Assembly: GCA_916048095.2 (NCBI GenBank)
Contig: OU696592.1
Location: forward strand, 3,346,399-3,410,398
From: Sacculina carcini
Taxonomy: Eukaryota > Arthropoda > Thecostraca > Sacculinidae
DNA length: 64,000 bases
Reading direction: 5' to 3'
Positions 8,792-17,784 of this stretch are shown piece by piece (the first letter of the stretch is position 1; every line of letters starts with the position of its first letter). The position numbers were made by a program, and so were the translations under genes. A model generated the notes under the pieces. That model searched no databases and was not told where the DNA came from. It saw only the letters and a list, made by a program, of their open reading frames with translations.

Positions 8792-11700
8792 TCAATATTG
8801 AAATAATTGACGCGGCGCAGGATTGGCCCGTAATAAACGCACAGCAGAGCGACTAGGCAAGTCATTCGGTTGTTCATTCATCCGCACCGGTTCAACGACT
8901 CTTTCAGGCTGAGCTGCAGCAGGCGGAACTGTCACGAGAGCCGGACGACGTTCTTCTTCCTGCTGCTGCTGCTGCTGCACACCAGGCGGCACACTGACAG
9001 CCACGCGTCGATTGCACGGCCTCAGACTTCTCACGTGACGAGGCACTCCGTCGACTTCGACGCTGAGCTGAGAGGTCACACCAGTCACAGTGCCGATGTG
9101 TGACCTGGTGTGACAACTTGCACCTCGCTGCCGAACCCACACAACATCTCCAAGTTTGAACTTGCAGCGCACAGAAGCGTTGTTAACTTGAGCGTTGCCA
9201 GAATGTGGCGGCGTCGGGATTGGCCGCGACCGCACGCGATATTTATATATCTGCATGGCAGGCGCGGAGCTGTCTGTGCGGCTGTCCTTTGGAGTCATGT
9301 TGTACCAATGTACAGCTTCCGATACAGAGCAGTTCGACCTAGCAGCGATTGTTTTGATGGTGCGATGGCTGCGCTCAGCGATGGCATTTCCAGTGGGCTC
9401 ATATGCGCACCGAAAAATCAAATTGACACCCCATTTTTCGAGCATGCTTCTGAAAGCAGCGCTGCGAAACACAGTTGCGTTATCGGCCAGAACTTCCGCT
9501 GGTGGACCGCGCTCATAAAAAATGTTCTCCAATTGCATGATGACATTCACACTGTCTTGCTGTCTCAGGTGACGCCATAGTGAGAATCGCGACGGGCCAC
9601 AGTCGATCACAGTGAGGTAATGGTGAAGCCCTGCGTGCGTCACGTCGATGGCCAGACGATGCCAGTTGCGCTTTACGTGCAGCTTGCCTGCTGCCCACCG
9701 CACAGGAGCAGGATCAACTGACTGGCATGCATCACAATTTCTCACCACCGTTTGGGCCATCCTTCTGCTCACACACGGGTCTTTCTTCTTCGAGAAATAC
9801 AGTGTTCGCCTCACACCAGGGTGACCAGAGGCCTCATGCACGGCTCGCACGACAGCGAGAGGATCATGCGGTGAAGTACACGGTGCTGTCGCTGCTGCTG
9901 CCACTGACACGGCTGCATTAGGTTGCTTTCTCAGCCAGGCGGTGGGCACACGAGTCAGCTGGTCCGCCAGATTGCAACTTGAGCTGACGAATGCGACGTT
10001 AACGTCCAACTGGTACTCTGCCACCAGAGACGTGAGAACAGACAACCTCCTGCGAATAAGCATTTCACTGGCGGCTTTTGTTTGAAGCCTCGATTGCCCA
10101 CTCAATGCGTTGCTTATCCAGTGGAAGACTGTGCGGGAATCAGTAACTAGACGGAATTTTTTCAGCTTCCAAATAAGCGCCAGGTTCACACCTTTGACAG
10201 CAGCATCGAGTTCCGCCATATTAATATGAGCCGCATCCTCAGTGCGCAACCAGCATCCGTCTTCAATCACTGACCCGCCGATCTCCAATACCGCACCCAT
10301 GGCCAATGAACTAGCATCGGTCCAAACAGTGGCGTCTCCATCAACCACATCCCAGCGTCCAGTTGCAGGATCAGCATCTTTCACACGGGCCAATATTTCC
10401 TCCAGCATTTTGCGGACTTCTCCACCATCACGCAGCTTGTCATCCCAGCTTGCAGTTGCAGCATTTGCTCGACGCTTGATGTATGCTGCCGCCACACGCA
10501 GCCAGCCACACACTGGCATGTGCCCTGTCAGTTTGCCACAAACTGAAAACACATTCCGCCGTGTGAGAACATCCGGTATGTCACCAACACAGTTGTCACG
10601 GCGCCAACGCAGATGACGACCATGGCTGTCCACTCTGACACCAAGGACACGAGCGCCGTCTCGCAGTCGCTCGGGAGCTTTGCACACGAGGCCGTATTTT
10701 TCCAGGTGTGCAACCACCTTGTCCACACCAACGACATTCGCGTTCACAAGCACATCGTCGATGTAGGAAGACGTACCCTGAAACACGGTCGGGTCCTGTT
10801 TCAACACAGTCTCCAGTACGGCTTGCATCACCAATGGGGCGACATTGAGACCGAATCCGAGTCTAGTGAGACAAAAACGGCGGCCCTCGAAATTGACGGT
10901 TTGAAAAGGCCACAAGTCGGAGTTCACGGCGATTTGCAAGTAAGCCTTCCTCAAATCGATCAACACCGCACTGCCTCCAACACGTCTCCACAGGCGAATT
11001 TTGTCGGCACAAACGTCACTGTTGGCAGTGAAAGGATTTATGAAGTCATTGAGCTCTCTGAAGTCAAGGACTGGCCTGGTTTTTTGCTTATTATTTTGAA
11101 CGACAGCCATTAGGGGAATTAACGCTTTCGCAGGTCCGTGCTCTCGTTCATCATATCGTTGCAGCCAGCCACGCTTGATCCAGTCCAATACTTCTCTACG
11201 GTATTCCATTCGAACACTGGGCTTCATGGCGTATTCACGAACTTTGTTTTTTAGAGCACCTGGTGGCCGTCCGTCCGCCCATTTCCACGCAGCTGTCCAC
11301 TGTTTCTTGTCAGCACTGAACTTTGCTGTAAAGTCTTGTCGTTCAATGACAAGGTCGGTCAGTTTACCCGGCATTCCACCAGAAGCATCAGCCGCTCCAG
11401 CCGTGTACTGAGTTCCTGCTGTAGCGTCACAATGCACACCAAGTCTCACATTACCCTCGCCACTGATGCACACACCACCGTAGGACGATACGCCATTCAT
11501 ACCCAACACAAATTCAAAATTCAACGGTTTGAAGCTGACAACCATGGCTTCAACAAATTTTGGTGAATGAGCAGCACTTTGTAAGCATACCATTGTCCTG
11601 CCAAGACTCCTATGCTTGGTGCCGTCTACAGTTACAATAGTGCAAACATATGGCTCCCATGAACCACAACACGACTGATGAATTATGCACTTGGAACAGC

Positions 11701-11824
11701 CTGAGTCGACGAGTACAGATTTCTCACAATCATTTACTCGCATGAGTGTCGTGGGTAACGCGTCATTGGCAAACGAGAAGACGCCGACGCTCACGCGTCT
11801 TCTCGCTGTCCGTTTCCCGAACAT
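8792..11824 (-). CDS. pol: LTR-RT1 Pol polyprotein
   Basis: 1010 codons, uninterrupted. Domains in order: aspartic protease with VLVDSGCSK (active Asp about residue 40, DSG variant); reverse transcriptase with LIDLRKAYLQI, RLGFGLNVAP and YIDD (about residue 353); RNase H with VWTDAS (about 498), AELDAA and VTDSRT; integrase with a His-x4-His/CDAC zinc site (Cys near 697) and catalytic D-D-E (IDVTH, ADNAT, AERSH) in DX35E spacing; then a C-terminal SH3-like DVVWV segment and a Gln/Pro-rich tail. The order protease-RT-RNase H-integrase is that of Ty3/gypsy. The ORF begins inside gag in the -1 frame, so Pol is probably made by frameshifting; the listed ATG is only the first Met of the frame. Confidence 0.95.
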   Translation of the reverse strand: MFGKRTARRRVSVGVFSFANDALPTTLMRVNDCEKSVLVDSGCSKCIIHQSCCGSWEPYVCTIVTVDGTKHRSLGRTMVCLQSAAHSPKFVEAMVVSFKPLNFEFVLGMNGVSSYGGVCISGEGNVRLGVHCDATAGTQYTAGAADASGGMPGKLTDLVIERQDFTAKFSADKKQWTAAWKWADGRPPGALKNKVREYAMKPSVRMEYRREVLDWIKRGWLQRYDEREHGPAKALIPLMAVVQNNKQKTRPVLDFRELNDFINPFTANSDVCADKIRLWRRVGGSAVLIDLRKAYLQIAVNSDLWPFQTVNFEGRRFCLTRLGFGLNVAPLVMQAVLETVLKQDPTVFQGTSSYIDDVLVNANVVGVDKVVAHLEKYGLVCKAPERLRDGARVLGVRVDSHGRHLRWRRDNCVGDIPDVLTRRNVFSVCGKLTGHMPVCGWLRVAAAYIKRRANAATASWDDKLRDGGEVRKMLEEILARVKDADPATGRWDVVDGDATVWTDASSLAMGAVLEIGGSVIEDGCWLRTEDAAHINMAELDAAVKGVNLALIWKLKKFRLVTDSRTVFHWISNALSGQSRLQTKAASEMLIRRRLSVLTSLVAEYQLDVNVAFVSSSCNLADQLTRVPTAWLRKQPNAAVSVAAAATAPCTSPHDPLAVVRAVHEASGHPGVRRTLYFSKKKDPCVSRRMAQTVVRNCDACQSVDPAPVRWAAGKLHVKRNWHRLAIDVTHAGLHHYLTVIDCGPSRFSLWRHLRQQDSVNVIMQLENIFYERGPPAEVLADNATVFRSAAFRSMLEKWGVNLIFRCAYEPTGNAIAERSHRTIKTIAARSNCSVSEAVHWYNMTPKDSRTDSSAPAMQIYKYRVRSRPIPTPPHSGNAQVNNASVRCKFKLGDVVWVRQRGASCHTRSHIGTVTGVTSQLSVEVDGVPRHVRSLRPCNRRVAVSVPPGVQQQQQQEEERRPALVTVPPAAAQPERVVEPVRMNEQPNDLPSRSAVRLLRANPAPRQLFQY
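11774..11818 (-). promoter_or_regulatory. -1 ribosomal frameshift signal, gag/pol junction
   Basis: On the minus strand the gag frame reads G_GGA_AAC at 11818-11812, a canonical X_XXY_YYZ slippery heptamer. Six bases later a perfect 11-bp stem (CGAGAAGACGC/GCGTCTTCTCG; 11805-11795 with 11784-11774) closes a 10-nt loop that contains the gag stop. Pol lies in the -1 frame relative to gag, as this signal predicts. Confidence 0.85.
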
Positions 11825-12567
11825 TGTGCAGCAAAATGTCCTTTAACGCCACATTTAAAGCAGTAAACATTTCTCGGCTTATGACGGCTATTATAACGCG
11901 TATTTGACTTGTGGCTTTTCTCACTCAACTGATTGCACGTTTGTGCGCATTTGAATGACTGTTCTTTGGTGGCATTGACACAGGAACAACTGCCACAATG
12001 CCGGTCACTCGTCACTGAGGTGGAACAAGACATACCTGCAATGGCGGCCTCTTCGTCAGCCAATATTCCGCGAGCGCTCTCCACCAGCTGAGACACGGTC
12101 ATTTCTGATATTCGAGCGTTGGCACGGAGTGTTCGACGCACGTAGTCGGGCAGACCGTGGACGAAAGCGCTGTTTATCGCTGCTTCCTGCAGTCCACCAG
12201 CGAGCTGAGCGAGTCGTTTTATATCCGCAAGATACGCGTCAACCGGTTCTCTAGACTGTAGCCGACGCGTCACCAGCTGATCATAAGCAGAAAAAGAATC
12301 GACCTCGAACGCCTTCACCAACGCTCGCTGAACTTGATCCACATCAAGTTTGCTTTGATCCGAAAGCTGGTCATACACTCGGTATGCATTTCCTGTGAGT
12401 CGAAGTGGGATGACGGCAGCAACAAACGAAACGTTGTACAATCTGCATATCCAATGCAACTTGCTGAACCATTCAGACACGGAGCAATCATCATTGCCTC
12501 TGAACTCCGGAATAAGTTTGATGTCAAACGCCATCGCACCAGGAGCAACACTCTCAGACTTGGACAT
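11791..12567 (-). CDS. gag: LTR-RT1 Gag with CCHC zinc knuckle
   Basis: 258 codons from the ATG at 12565-12567, three bases after the primer-binding site. The open frame continues upstream into the LTR, but this is the first Met after the LTR and it matches the start position in both other elements. The middle region (LIPEFRG----SEWF, IPLRLTGNAY, RRLQSREPVDAYL, FVHGLPDYVRR) is shared with the other two Gags and resembles a capsid domain. The C-terminus has one CCHC knuckle, CFKCGVKGHFAAQC, for RNA binding. The last 34 nt overlap pol. No break seen. Confidence 0.92.
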   Translation of the reverse strand: MSKSESVAPGAMAFDIKLIPEFRGNDDCSVSEWFSKLHWICRLYNVSFVAAVIPLRLTGNAYRVYDQLSDQSKLDVDQVQRALVKAFEVDSFSAYDQLVTRRLQSREPVDAYLADIKRLAQLAGGLQEAAINSAFVHGLPDYVRRTLRANARISEMTVSQLVESARGILADEEAAIAGMSCSTSVTSDRHCGSCSCVNATKEQSFKCAQTCNQLSEKSHKSNTRYNSRHKPRNVYCFKCGVKGHFAAQCSGNGQREDA

Positions 12568-12570
12568 TGT

Positions 12571-12582
12571 GCCGAAATAGCT
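12571..12582 (-). other. Primer-binding site of LTR-RT1
   Basis: AGCTATTTCGGC on the minus strand, directly adjoining the 5' LTR with no gap, followed by three bases and the gag ATG. Complementary to tRNA-Phe nucleotides 1-12. Confidence 0.8.
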
Positions 12583-12844
12583 TGTAATAAACGCACAGAC
12601 GCTCAACTCGCACAGCACCGTATCTCCTCCAACCGTCAAACCACCAACACGACTCCTCGCTCACACCGTGACACACACACACACACACGCACACACACCA
12701 AGCCTCACCCGCCGCAGCAACCAATCAGCAGCGAGCCGGTCACTCGCCGCCGCCGCGGGCATGAACAATTCACGGCGTGTCAGTCATACTAGTACATACA
12801 TACATACATACAAACATAGTACACAACACGAGCACAAACGCGAA

Positions 12845-12887
<43 letters not shown>

Positions 12888-12910
12888 CACTCCATGCACA
12901 TAACACTACA
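12583..12910 (-). mobile_element. 5' LTR of LTR-RT1
   Basis: 328 bp, the partner of 8270-8595; the two-base length difference is in a CA tract. Should contain the promoter for the element RNA, but no TATA box or start site is obvious. Confidence 0.92.
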
Positions 12911-12915
12911 GTATC

Positions 12916-13475
12916 CTTTTAACTTAGCTCTAGGTGATAGGGTTGAATGAACTGGTTGGTTTTTATCAATGGATTTAATCGATGAGTTTTTCATCATTCA
13001 CATGCTTGCACGTAATTCTTGCACGGCTGTTGCACAAAGTTGCACGGCTAGTATATCTAGCCTAGAACAAAGAGCTTCACTGTTGCATGTTGGTCCCATG
13101 CAATCCAGTGAGAGAGAGAGATAGAAATTGAAAAAAGACGTTTGACCCTTTCAATCTAAATTTATGCGTTTGATATATCATTAGCATATCTTCGGTAGGC
13201 AAGCATTGGCGTATTCAATGGCTTATATGGAATACACCACACACCATATATAGCGTGCCTATGATACCATACATATTACGTAATTCAACCCGCATCAGTA
13301 GTCGATCAACTTTCAGAAATGGATCCGGCCATAAGAATACTGGGAGGACAAAGGCACACGCTCGGTAGCAAATCGTATGCCTGTTCGCTGAATGTCTGCG
13401 CCAAACAATAAGCTAGTGAAGTTATCTCGCACAATCGGTGCGGTGTTCGAACAAACGCTAAAACGGTCCTTTGTT
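12916..13475. other. AT-rich non-coding DNA, nothing recognised
   Basis: No ORF or repeat that I can connect to the rest of the window. A short GAGAGAGA tract lies near 13112. Confidence 0.5.
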
Positions 13476-13675
13476 GGACTCCGTGGTGTAGTGGTAGCAT
13501 ACCCGCTTCACAAATGGGATGCCATGGCTCGAAACCCGGCGGAGGAAAATTTCTCAAGGCGAATTCTATAATCCAACCACCCCTGTCCACCCAGCAGTAA
13601 ATGCTACCAGCTATCAGCCATGTGTTGTACCATGCATTCTGGGTAGGTGGCCATCTCTAATACATCTTCCGTCCT
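13476..13675 (+). mobile_element. tRNA-Val-derived SINE, copy 1
   Basis: The first ~72 bp (GGACTCCGTGGTGTAGTGG...GGCTCGAAACCCGGCGGAGG) follow the layout of tRNA-Val: A box TGGTGTAGTGGTAGC, anticodon-loop TTCACAA, B box GGCTCGAAACC. The body (CCCCTGTCCACCCAGCAG..., CCATGCATTCTGGG..., CTCTAATAC-TCTT-CGTC) matches copy 2 at 16569. More diverged from tRNA than copy 2. Pol III transcription is inferred. Confidence 0.8.
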
Positions 13676-15299
13676 TGTGACGCCATAGCGTGGAGGGTCG
13701 TCTCTGCGGTGGCAGCGAGCTGCACGGGACACATCTGTGTGTTCATAAGCTTCGGCTCCTTCCCGTGTAGCAGCTGTTACTTAGGTCTTTAACCTTTAAT
13801 CTTAAAATCAAATGCAATAGAAATTCGCGCGTTCCATACAACATATAATGTGCTTACCCCCATCCACTGATTATAGCAAAAACACAACAATTTCAGGTTG
13901 AAAATAATTCCATATTGTTCAAGGAAATGACTGGCACACGTTTTTTCTAAGACAAAACGTTATGATCCACCGCCATTAACCTAGATTCTGGGGAGACGGG
14001 GATTTTCCCCTCAAGAACATGAATAGATAGGATGACAATGCAATGCTTGACATATATTCATATTTGTCAAGCAGTTTTTCAATGGCAATAAGAGACTATT
14101 TTATTTTATGTTGAAATATACAATGCTTGTCACGTTTCAATATGTTTCTCATACTCATATACTGCTTTGTTTATTATTGCGTTTCATGACGGAAATGCTG
14201 CACTTGCATATGCTGCTTTATATTGGCCACCTTATGCATTTTCGCCTTGATGACAATGCCATGTGTTCTTTGCGATACTTTCCATAGCGATATGTCTATT
14301 GCAATTAAGCTTGTCAAAAATGACCGATTTCGATTCAGCCTATTTCCATTACTAATGCCTGATGTACAGACACAACTATACGCCCATGCTCGCGCACGAA
14401 GTTAAGCAACGATAAAAACATTGATGATCTTCATGAACGTTCTCAATTGAAATCACTTCCAACAATATTAGTCAAAGCGCTGCATAGTGATAACTATAGC
14501 ATTTACAGGTCAAGTTTACAACACTGCAAATTAATATTAAAATTGAGAAAATATATTTCACAAAAGTGGAAATCAATTTTAGAAAAATATAAATCAATTT
14601 TGGAAAAATGAATCATAGCCTATGAAATGAATCAATTTTACAAAATAAAAATCAATTTAACAATTGCGAAAGTTTACAAAGCATTTAATCATTGAAAATG
14701 ATTGTAAGATATGTCAAATTTACACGAAACAAATCCACAATCATTGTGAGTATTTCTCAGAAAAGATTCGTTATTATTAATGCTTTGCATATCTGTAAGA
14801 TGAATATGTGAATGTAGTTGAGAAAAAATGGTGTATTCAACACACGAGCGTATTTTCATATGACTTTTGTGACGCTTCTGTTATAGTGGCACTTCAAGAA
14901 TATATCTTATATATTTCTATAATTATAATTATTACAAGTACTGTCAGTTTGAATATGTTTTCAATTGTGTTACTCGATGAAGATCAGCAACAAAGTTATA
15001 TTTGCAAGCACAAGTGTTGTATTCAACCTTGCATCTGATAACTTGGTATTCATCACGTAACACAAAATATATAGCGGTCCATAGACGCTCAACATTATTA
15101 CACAATATTTCAGGCTGCGCAATAGTGTTGATGTGTGGGCGATCTTGAAGGGTTGCGCAACATGTTACAAGATTTTCAGATACTTGAACGTATATTGTGC
15201 AAACTGAAAGTTATTGTGTCGTTTGTAGTCTATATAACACGATATCCTGTCAGACTCAAGCTAACGTCCGTGTGGGGCGGCTGTCGCTTCTCAAACAAG
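13676..15299. other. AT-rich non-coding DNA, nothing recognised
   Basis: No ORF longer than ~75 codons and no motif. 14560-14670 has repeated short ATCAATTTT/AAAAAT phrases, a weak local repeat. Confidence 0.5.
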
Positions 15300-15301
15300 T
15301 A

Positions 15302-15375
15302 CAGTAAGTCCCCCAACTTACGAACATAATAGGGACCGAGAAGTTGTTCGTATGTCCAAAGTAGGGTTTCCATTG
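15302..15375 (+). mobile_element. One end of a pogo/Tc1-like DNA transposon
   Basis: TA followed by CAGTAAGTCCCCCAACTTAC, then an internal repeat of TTACGAAC as GTTCGTATG. The form CAGTAAGTCCCC...TTACGAAC is typical of Tigger/pogo-like termini next to a TA target. I did not find the other end, so it is a solo terminus or a decayed MITE. Confidence 0.5.
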
Positions 15376-16160
15376 CCATTTTCCCATTTTTTTAGGTTTT
15401 TGTTTACATTAAGAATACCTGTACGCAAATCCCACTAAGTAAAGCACACCTTATACAGTACATACTTGTAATATGTAGCTTTTAATATTAATCGATGATG
15501 ATTCATATAGCTTTAATATAGAAACATCCATTAATTCAAAGGAAAATATGTGTTGTAGTGATGACTGTCTGGCGAACCGATTGATAAAATGGCGGGAGTG
15601 TGGTCAGCTGAGCGGGGAAAACAAGGGAGATGCCCATGAACATACATGTGTGTGTGTGTATAAATGGCAAAGCAGAGAACATCTATCAGATAGTAAGAAC
15701 AACAGTGTATGTGAGAGAGAGGGTTGACTGTCACAGTCATCAAATATTTCCGTGAAGTCCCGCTCCTCCAGCTCACTCACGCAACCAACATTCTACCATC
15801 ACCTTCCTCATCATCTTCTCCACGTGCATCTTCACTGAGTTCCAGACAGGATTTCAGGACTGATGTGGCGGCTGACTCCTGTTTTTCAACAAGAGTCGTC
15901 ACACACGTCGTCTGAAGAATCGATGAAGCAATGACTGGCTCACAGCGTTCTTTTTTCTTCGTATATGATTGTTGACTCTTATGACGATAAACACGATCGG
16001 TCAAGTCAAGTCAAACAAGTCAAGTCCTTTATTGATTCAAAACAGCGGCTTATATATTCATAAAAATTCATATTCATAAAAAATATTCCAAATTATAAAA
16101 GAAAATGAAAACTCATAAGTGTCTTACTCAATAAAAAAGTCCAAGTGTGAATATTTTTAT
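15376..16160. other. Non-coding DNA, no function recognised
   Basis: Two short opposite open frames (15531-15776, 15777-16004 minus) have no recognisable motif. A GTCAAGTCAAGTCAAACAAG tandem phrase lies at about 15996-16025. I see nothing else. Confidence 0.4.
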
Positions 16161-16500
16161 TCTTATTTTGCCATAGTATTTTCCCTCAACCCGCCTCATA
16201 TATAAACCCACCCATTGTGCGGAATAAATCAGAACACAAACACGTAACAAACAATAAAAATTATAGCATGTAAGCCCGCCCGTTGTGCGAAACAGTTCAT
16301 ACTATTAAATTTGTATTCAATTCATAAGATAAAAGGAATATGAATGAAAAAAGAGTGGAGTAAACCCATAAAAAAGTCTAAATTTCTATATTTTCATATA
16401 TATTTTCACAAAATAGTTTGCCTAAACCGCCTCATATTTATACATGCCCGTCGTGCTGAATAATTCAGAACTCAGACACGAAGCAATGAAAAATGACTAC
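16161..16500 (+). repeat. GC-box repeat modules, diverged copies
   Basis: Three diverged copies of the CCCGCC-CGT-GTGCGG box with flanking TTTTGACAAAATA-TTTTCCCTCA and AATAATTCAGAAC-C-AACACG phrases, as in the large repeat field at 31-57 kb. Confidence 0.75.
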
Positions 16501-16568
16501 ACTTTTTCATCATAATGTTTCCGAAATATTTTTATAACTTAACAACAGCGTCTAGCGGGAGGTCTAGT

Positions 16569-16772
16569 GGACTCCGTGGTGCAGTTGTTAGCACACCCGC
16601 CTCACAAGCGGGGAGGTCCGTGGTTCGAAACCCGGCGGAGCAGAATTTCATTGGGCGAATTCTACAATCCCGCAGCCCCTGTCCACCCAGCAGAAAATGA
16701 TGGTACCAGATATCAGCCATGAGTTGTGCCATGCATTCTGGGGATGTGGCTCTCTCTAATACGTCTTACGTC
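16569..16772 (+). mobile_element. tRNA-Val-derived SINE, copy 2
   Basis: 16569-16642 folds on the plan of tRNA-Val(CAC): acceptor GACTCCG with CGGAGCA, D arm GTGCAGTTGTTAGCAC, anticodon stem-loop CCCGCCTCACAAGCGGG (perfect five-pair stem, CAC anticodon), and TTCGAAA in the T loop. A and B boxes are intact. The ~130-bp body matches copy 1 at 13476. The right end abuts LINE-C at 16775, so it may have inserted into or truncated that LINE. Confidence 0.85.
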
Positions 16773-16774
16773 AA

Positions 16775-17323
16775 TTATGGCATCCAATTATGGCTGCTCG
16801 AATTATCGACTAATTTGTTCATTTCATCAGTGAACTTATTGATAGGTGTGCCAGGAGGACGGTAGACACAAGAAATTCTAATTACTTTGCTCTTAACAGA
16901 GATATCCACCGTAATCACCTCCATCAAATCCGGTATTCCTATACTGAGACGAGGTATGTGTTTGGCTTGATGCGTGTTTTTGACAAATACGGCCACGCCA
17001 CCTCCTGTTCTTTTCTGACGTGTCTGGTGAAACACTTGATATCCCGCCATACGACAAAAATCAATCGAAGTGTCGTTCACCCATGTTTCTGATATAGGAA
17101 CTACATCGATATTTACTTCAAGATCACTCAAGAAGGATGTCAGATGTTCAATGTGCTTATTCAAACTACGTGCATTCAAATGAAGTGCCATAAATCCCTT
17201 CGTGTTTTGGAACTTGCAGTTAAAGGTGTCAATGTCATATACGTCAAAAGTATTATTTTCCACATCCAGGTTGTTTGTCTCATCGATGTCAGCATCAGCT
17301 GTGTTCACATCAACCATTGTCAA
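16775..17323 (-). pseudogene. LINE-C ORF2: AP endonuclease N-terminus only
   Basis: 182 codons with LINE endonuclease motifs: LHLNARSLNKH (about residue 48), PISETWVND, GGGVAVFVK and SCVYRPPGTP, ending where the SINE begins, before the GDFN motif. Everything downstream (RT, 3' UTR) is absent. Upstream, after a 460-bp CA-rich stretch, lies a LINE ORF1 in the same orientation. A different subfamily from LINE-A and LINE-D. Confidence 0.8.
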
Positions 17324-17784
17324 GATGTTTCACTGGATCCCTCAATGATACACAAGAGCACCCACAACCCACCTCACAATTTACACAGGTATGCATCCAC
17401 CCCCACACATTTACACACACACTTGGCTCAGTCACACATGCCCACATACACACTACAACTTGAGTGCAAAGATATGGTTCACACACACACACGCACACAC
17501 ACAAACAGTACCTTTCATACACTTGAACACATAAGGACATGAACATATTTCACACGCACACACACGCACGCATACACAAATTGCTCCTCTTTTACATTCA
17601 TGTAGACACACTCTCACACACGCACACACACATTCGCACATTGTCACAAGTATACGCATACCCAAACAGGCAGAAATGATCGGCTATAATGCGATATTTT
17701 TCTAATTAACGAGTGAATAAGACTAATAGATTGACACAATCGTGTGTTCCATGCAATATACTGCGATGGATACATCAGCTTGGC
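17324..17784. repeat. CA-rich low-complexity spacer
   Basis: Interrupted CACACA and CACGCACACACA tracts between LINE-C ORF2 and ORF1. The open frames on both strands are simple translations of the repeat. It may be an expansion within the LINE or an insertion. Confidence 0.6.

Larger units (their letters stand above)
8270..12910 (-). mobile_element. LTR-RT1, complete Ty3/gypsy-like retrotransposon
   Basis: Bounded by direct LTRs (8270-8595 and 12583-12910) and flanked by a perfect 5-bp target duplication GTATC (8265-8269, 12911-12915). Minus order: LTR, primer site, gag, pol (protease, reverse transcriptase, RNase H, integrase), 196-bp spacer, LTR. Both ORFs are open, and the LTRs appear to differ only by about one CA unit, so the insertion is young. 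The spacer repeats GCGGTAAAGTGGAAACGC twice. I found no clear polypurine tract next to the 3' LTR. Confidence 0.92.

Noticed and set aside
9110-11113. Plus-strand ORFs of 120-166 codons opposite LTR-RT1 pol
   Set aside because: Antisense shadows of the intact pol frame, with no motif of their own.
16569-16642. Possible functional tRNA-Val(CAC) gene
   Set aside because: The same head plus a shared ~130-bp body occurs at 13476, so it is a SINE head and not a stand-alone gene.
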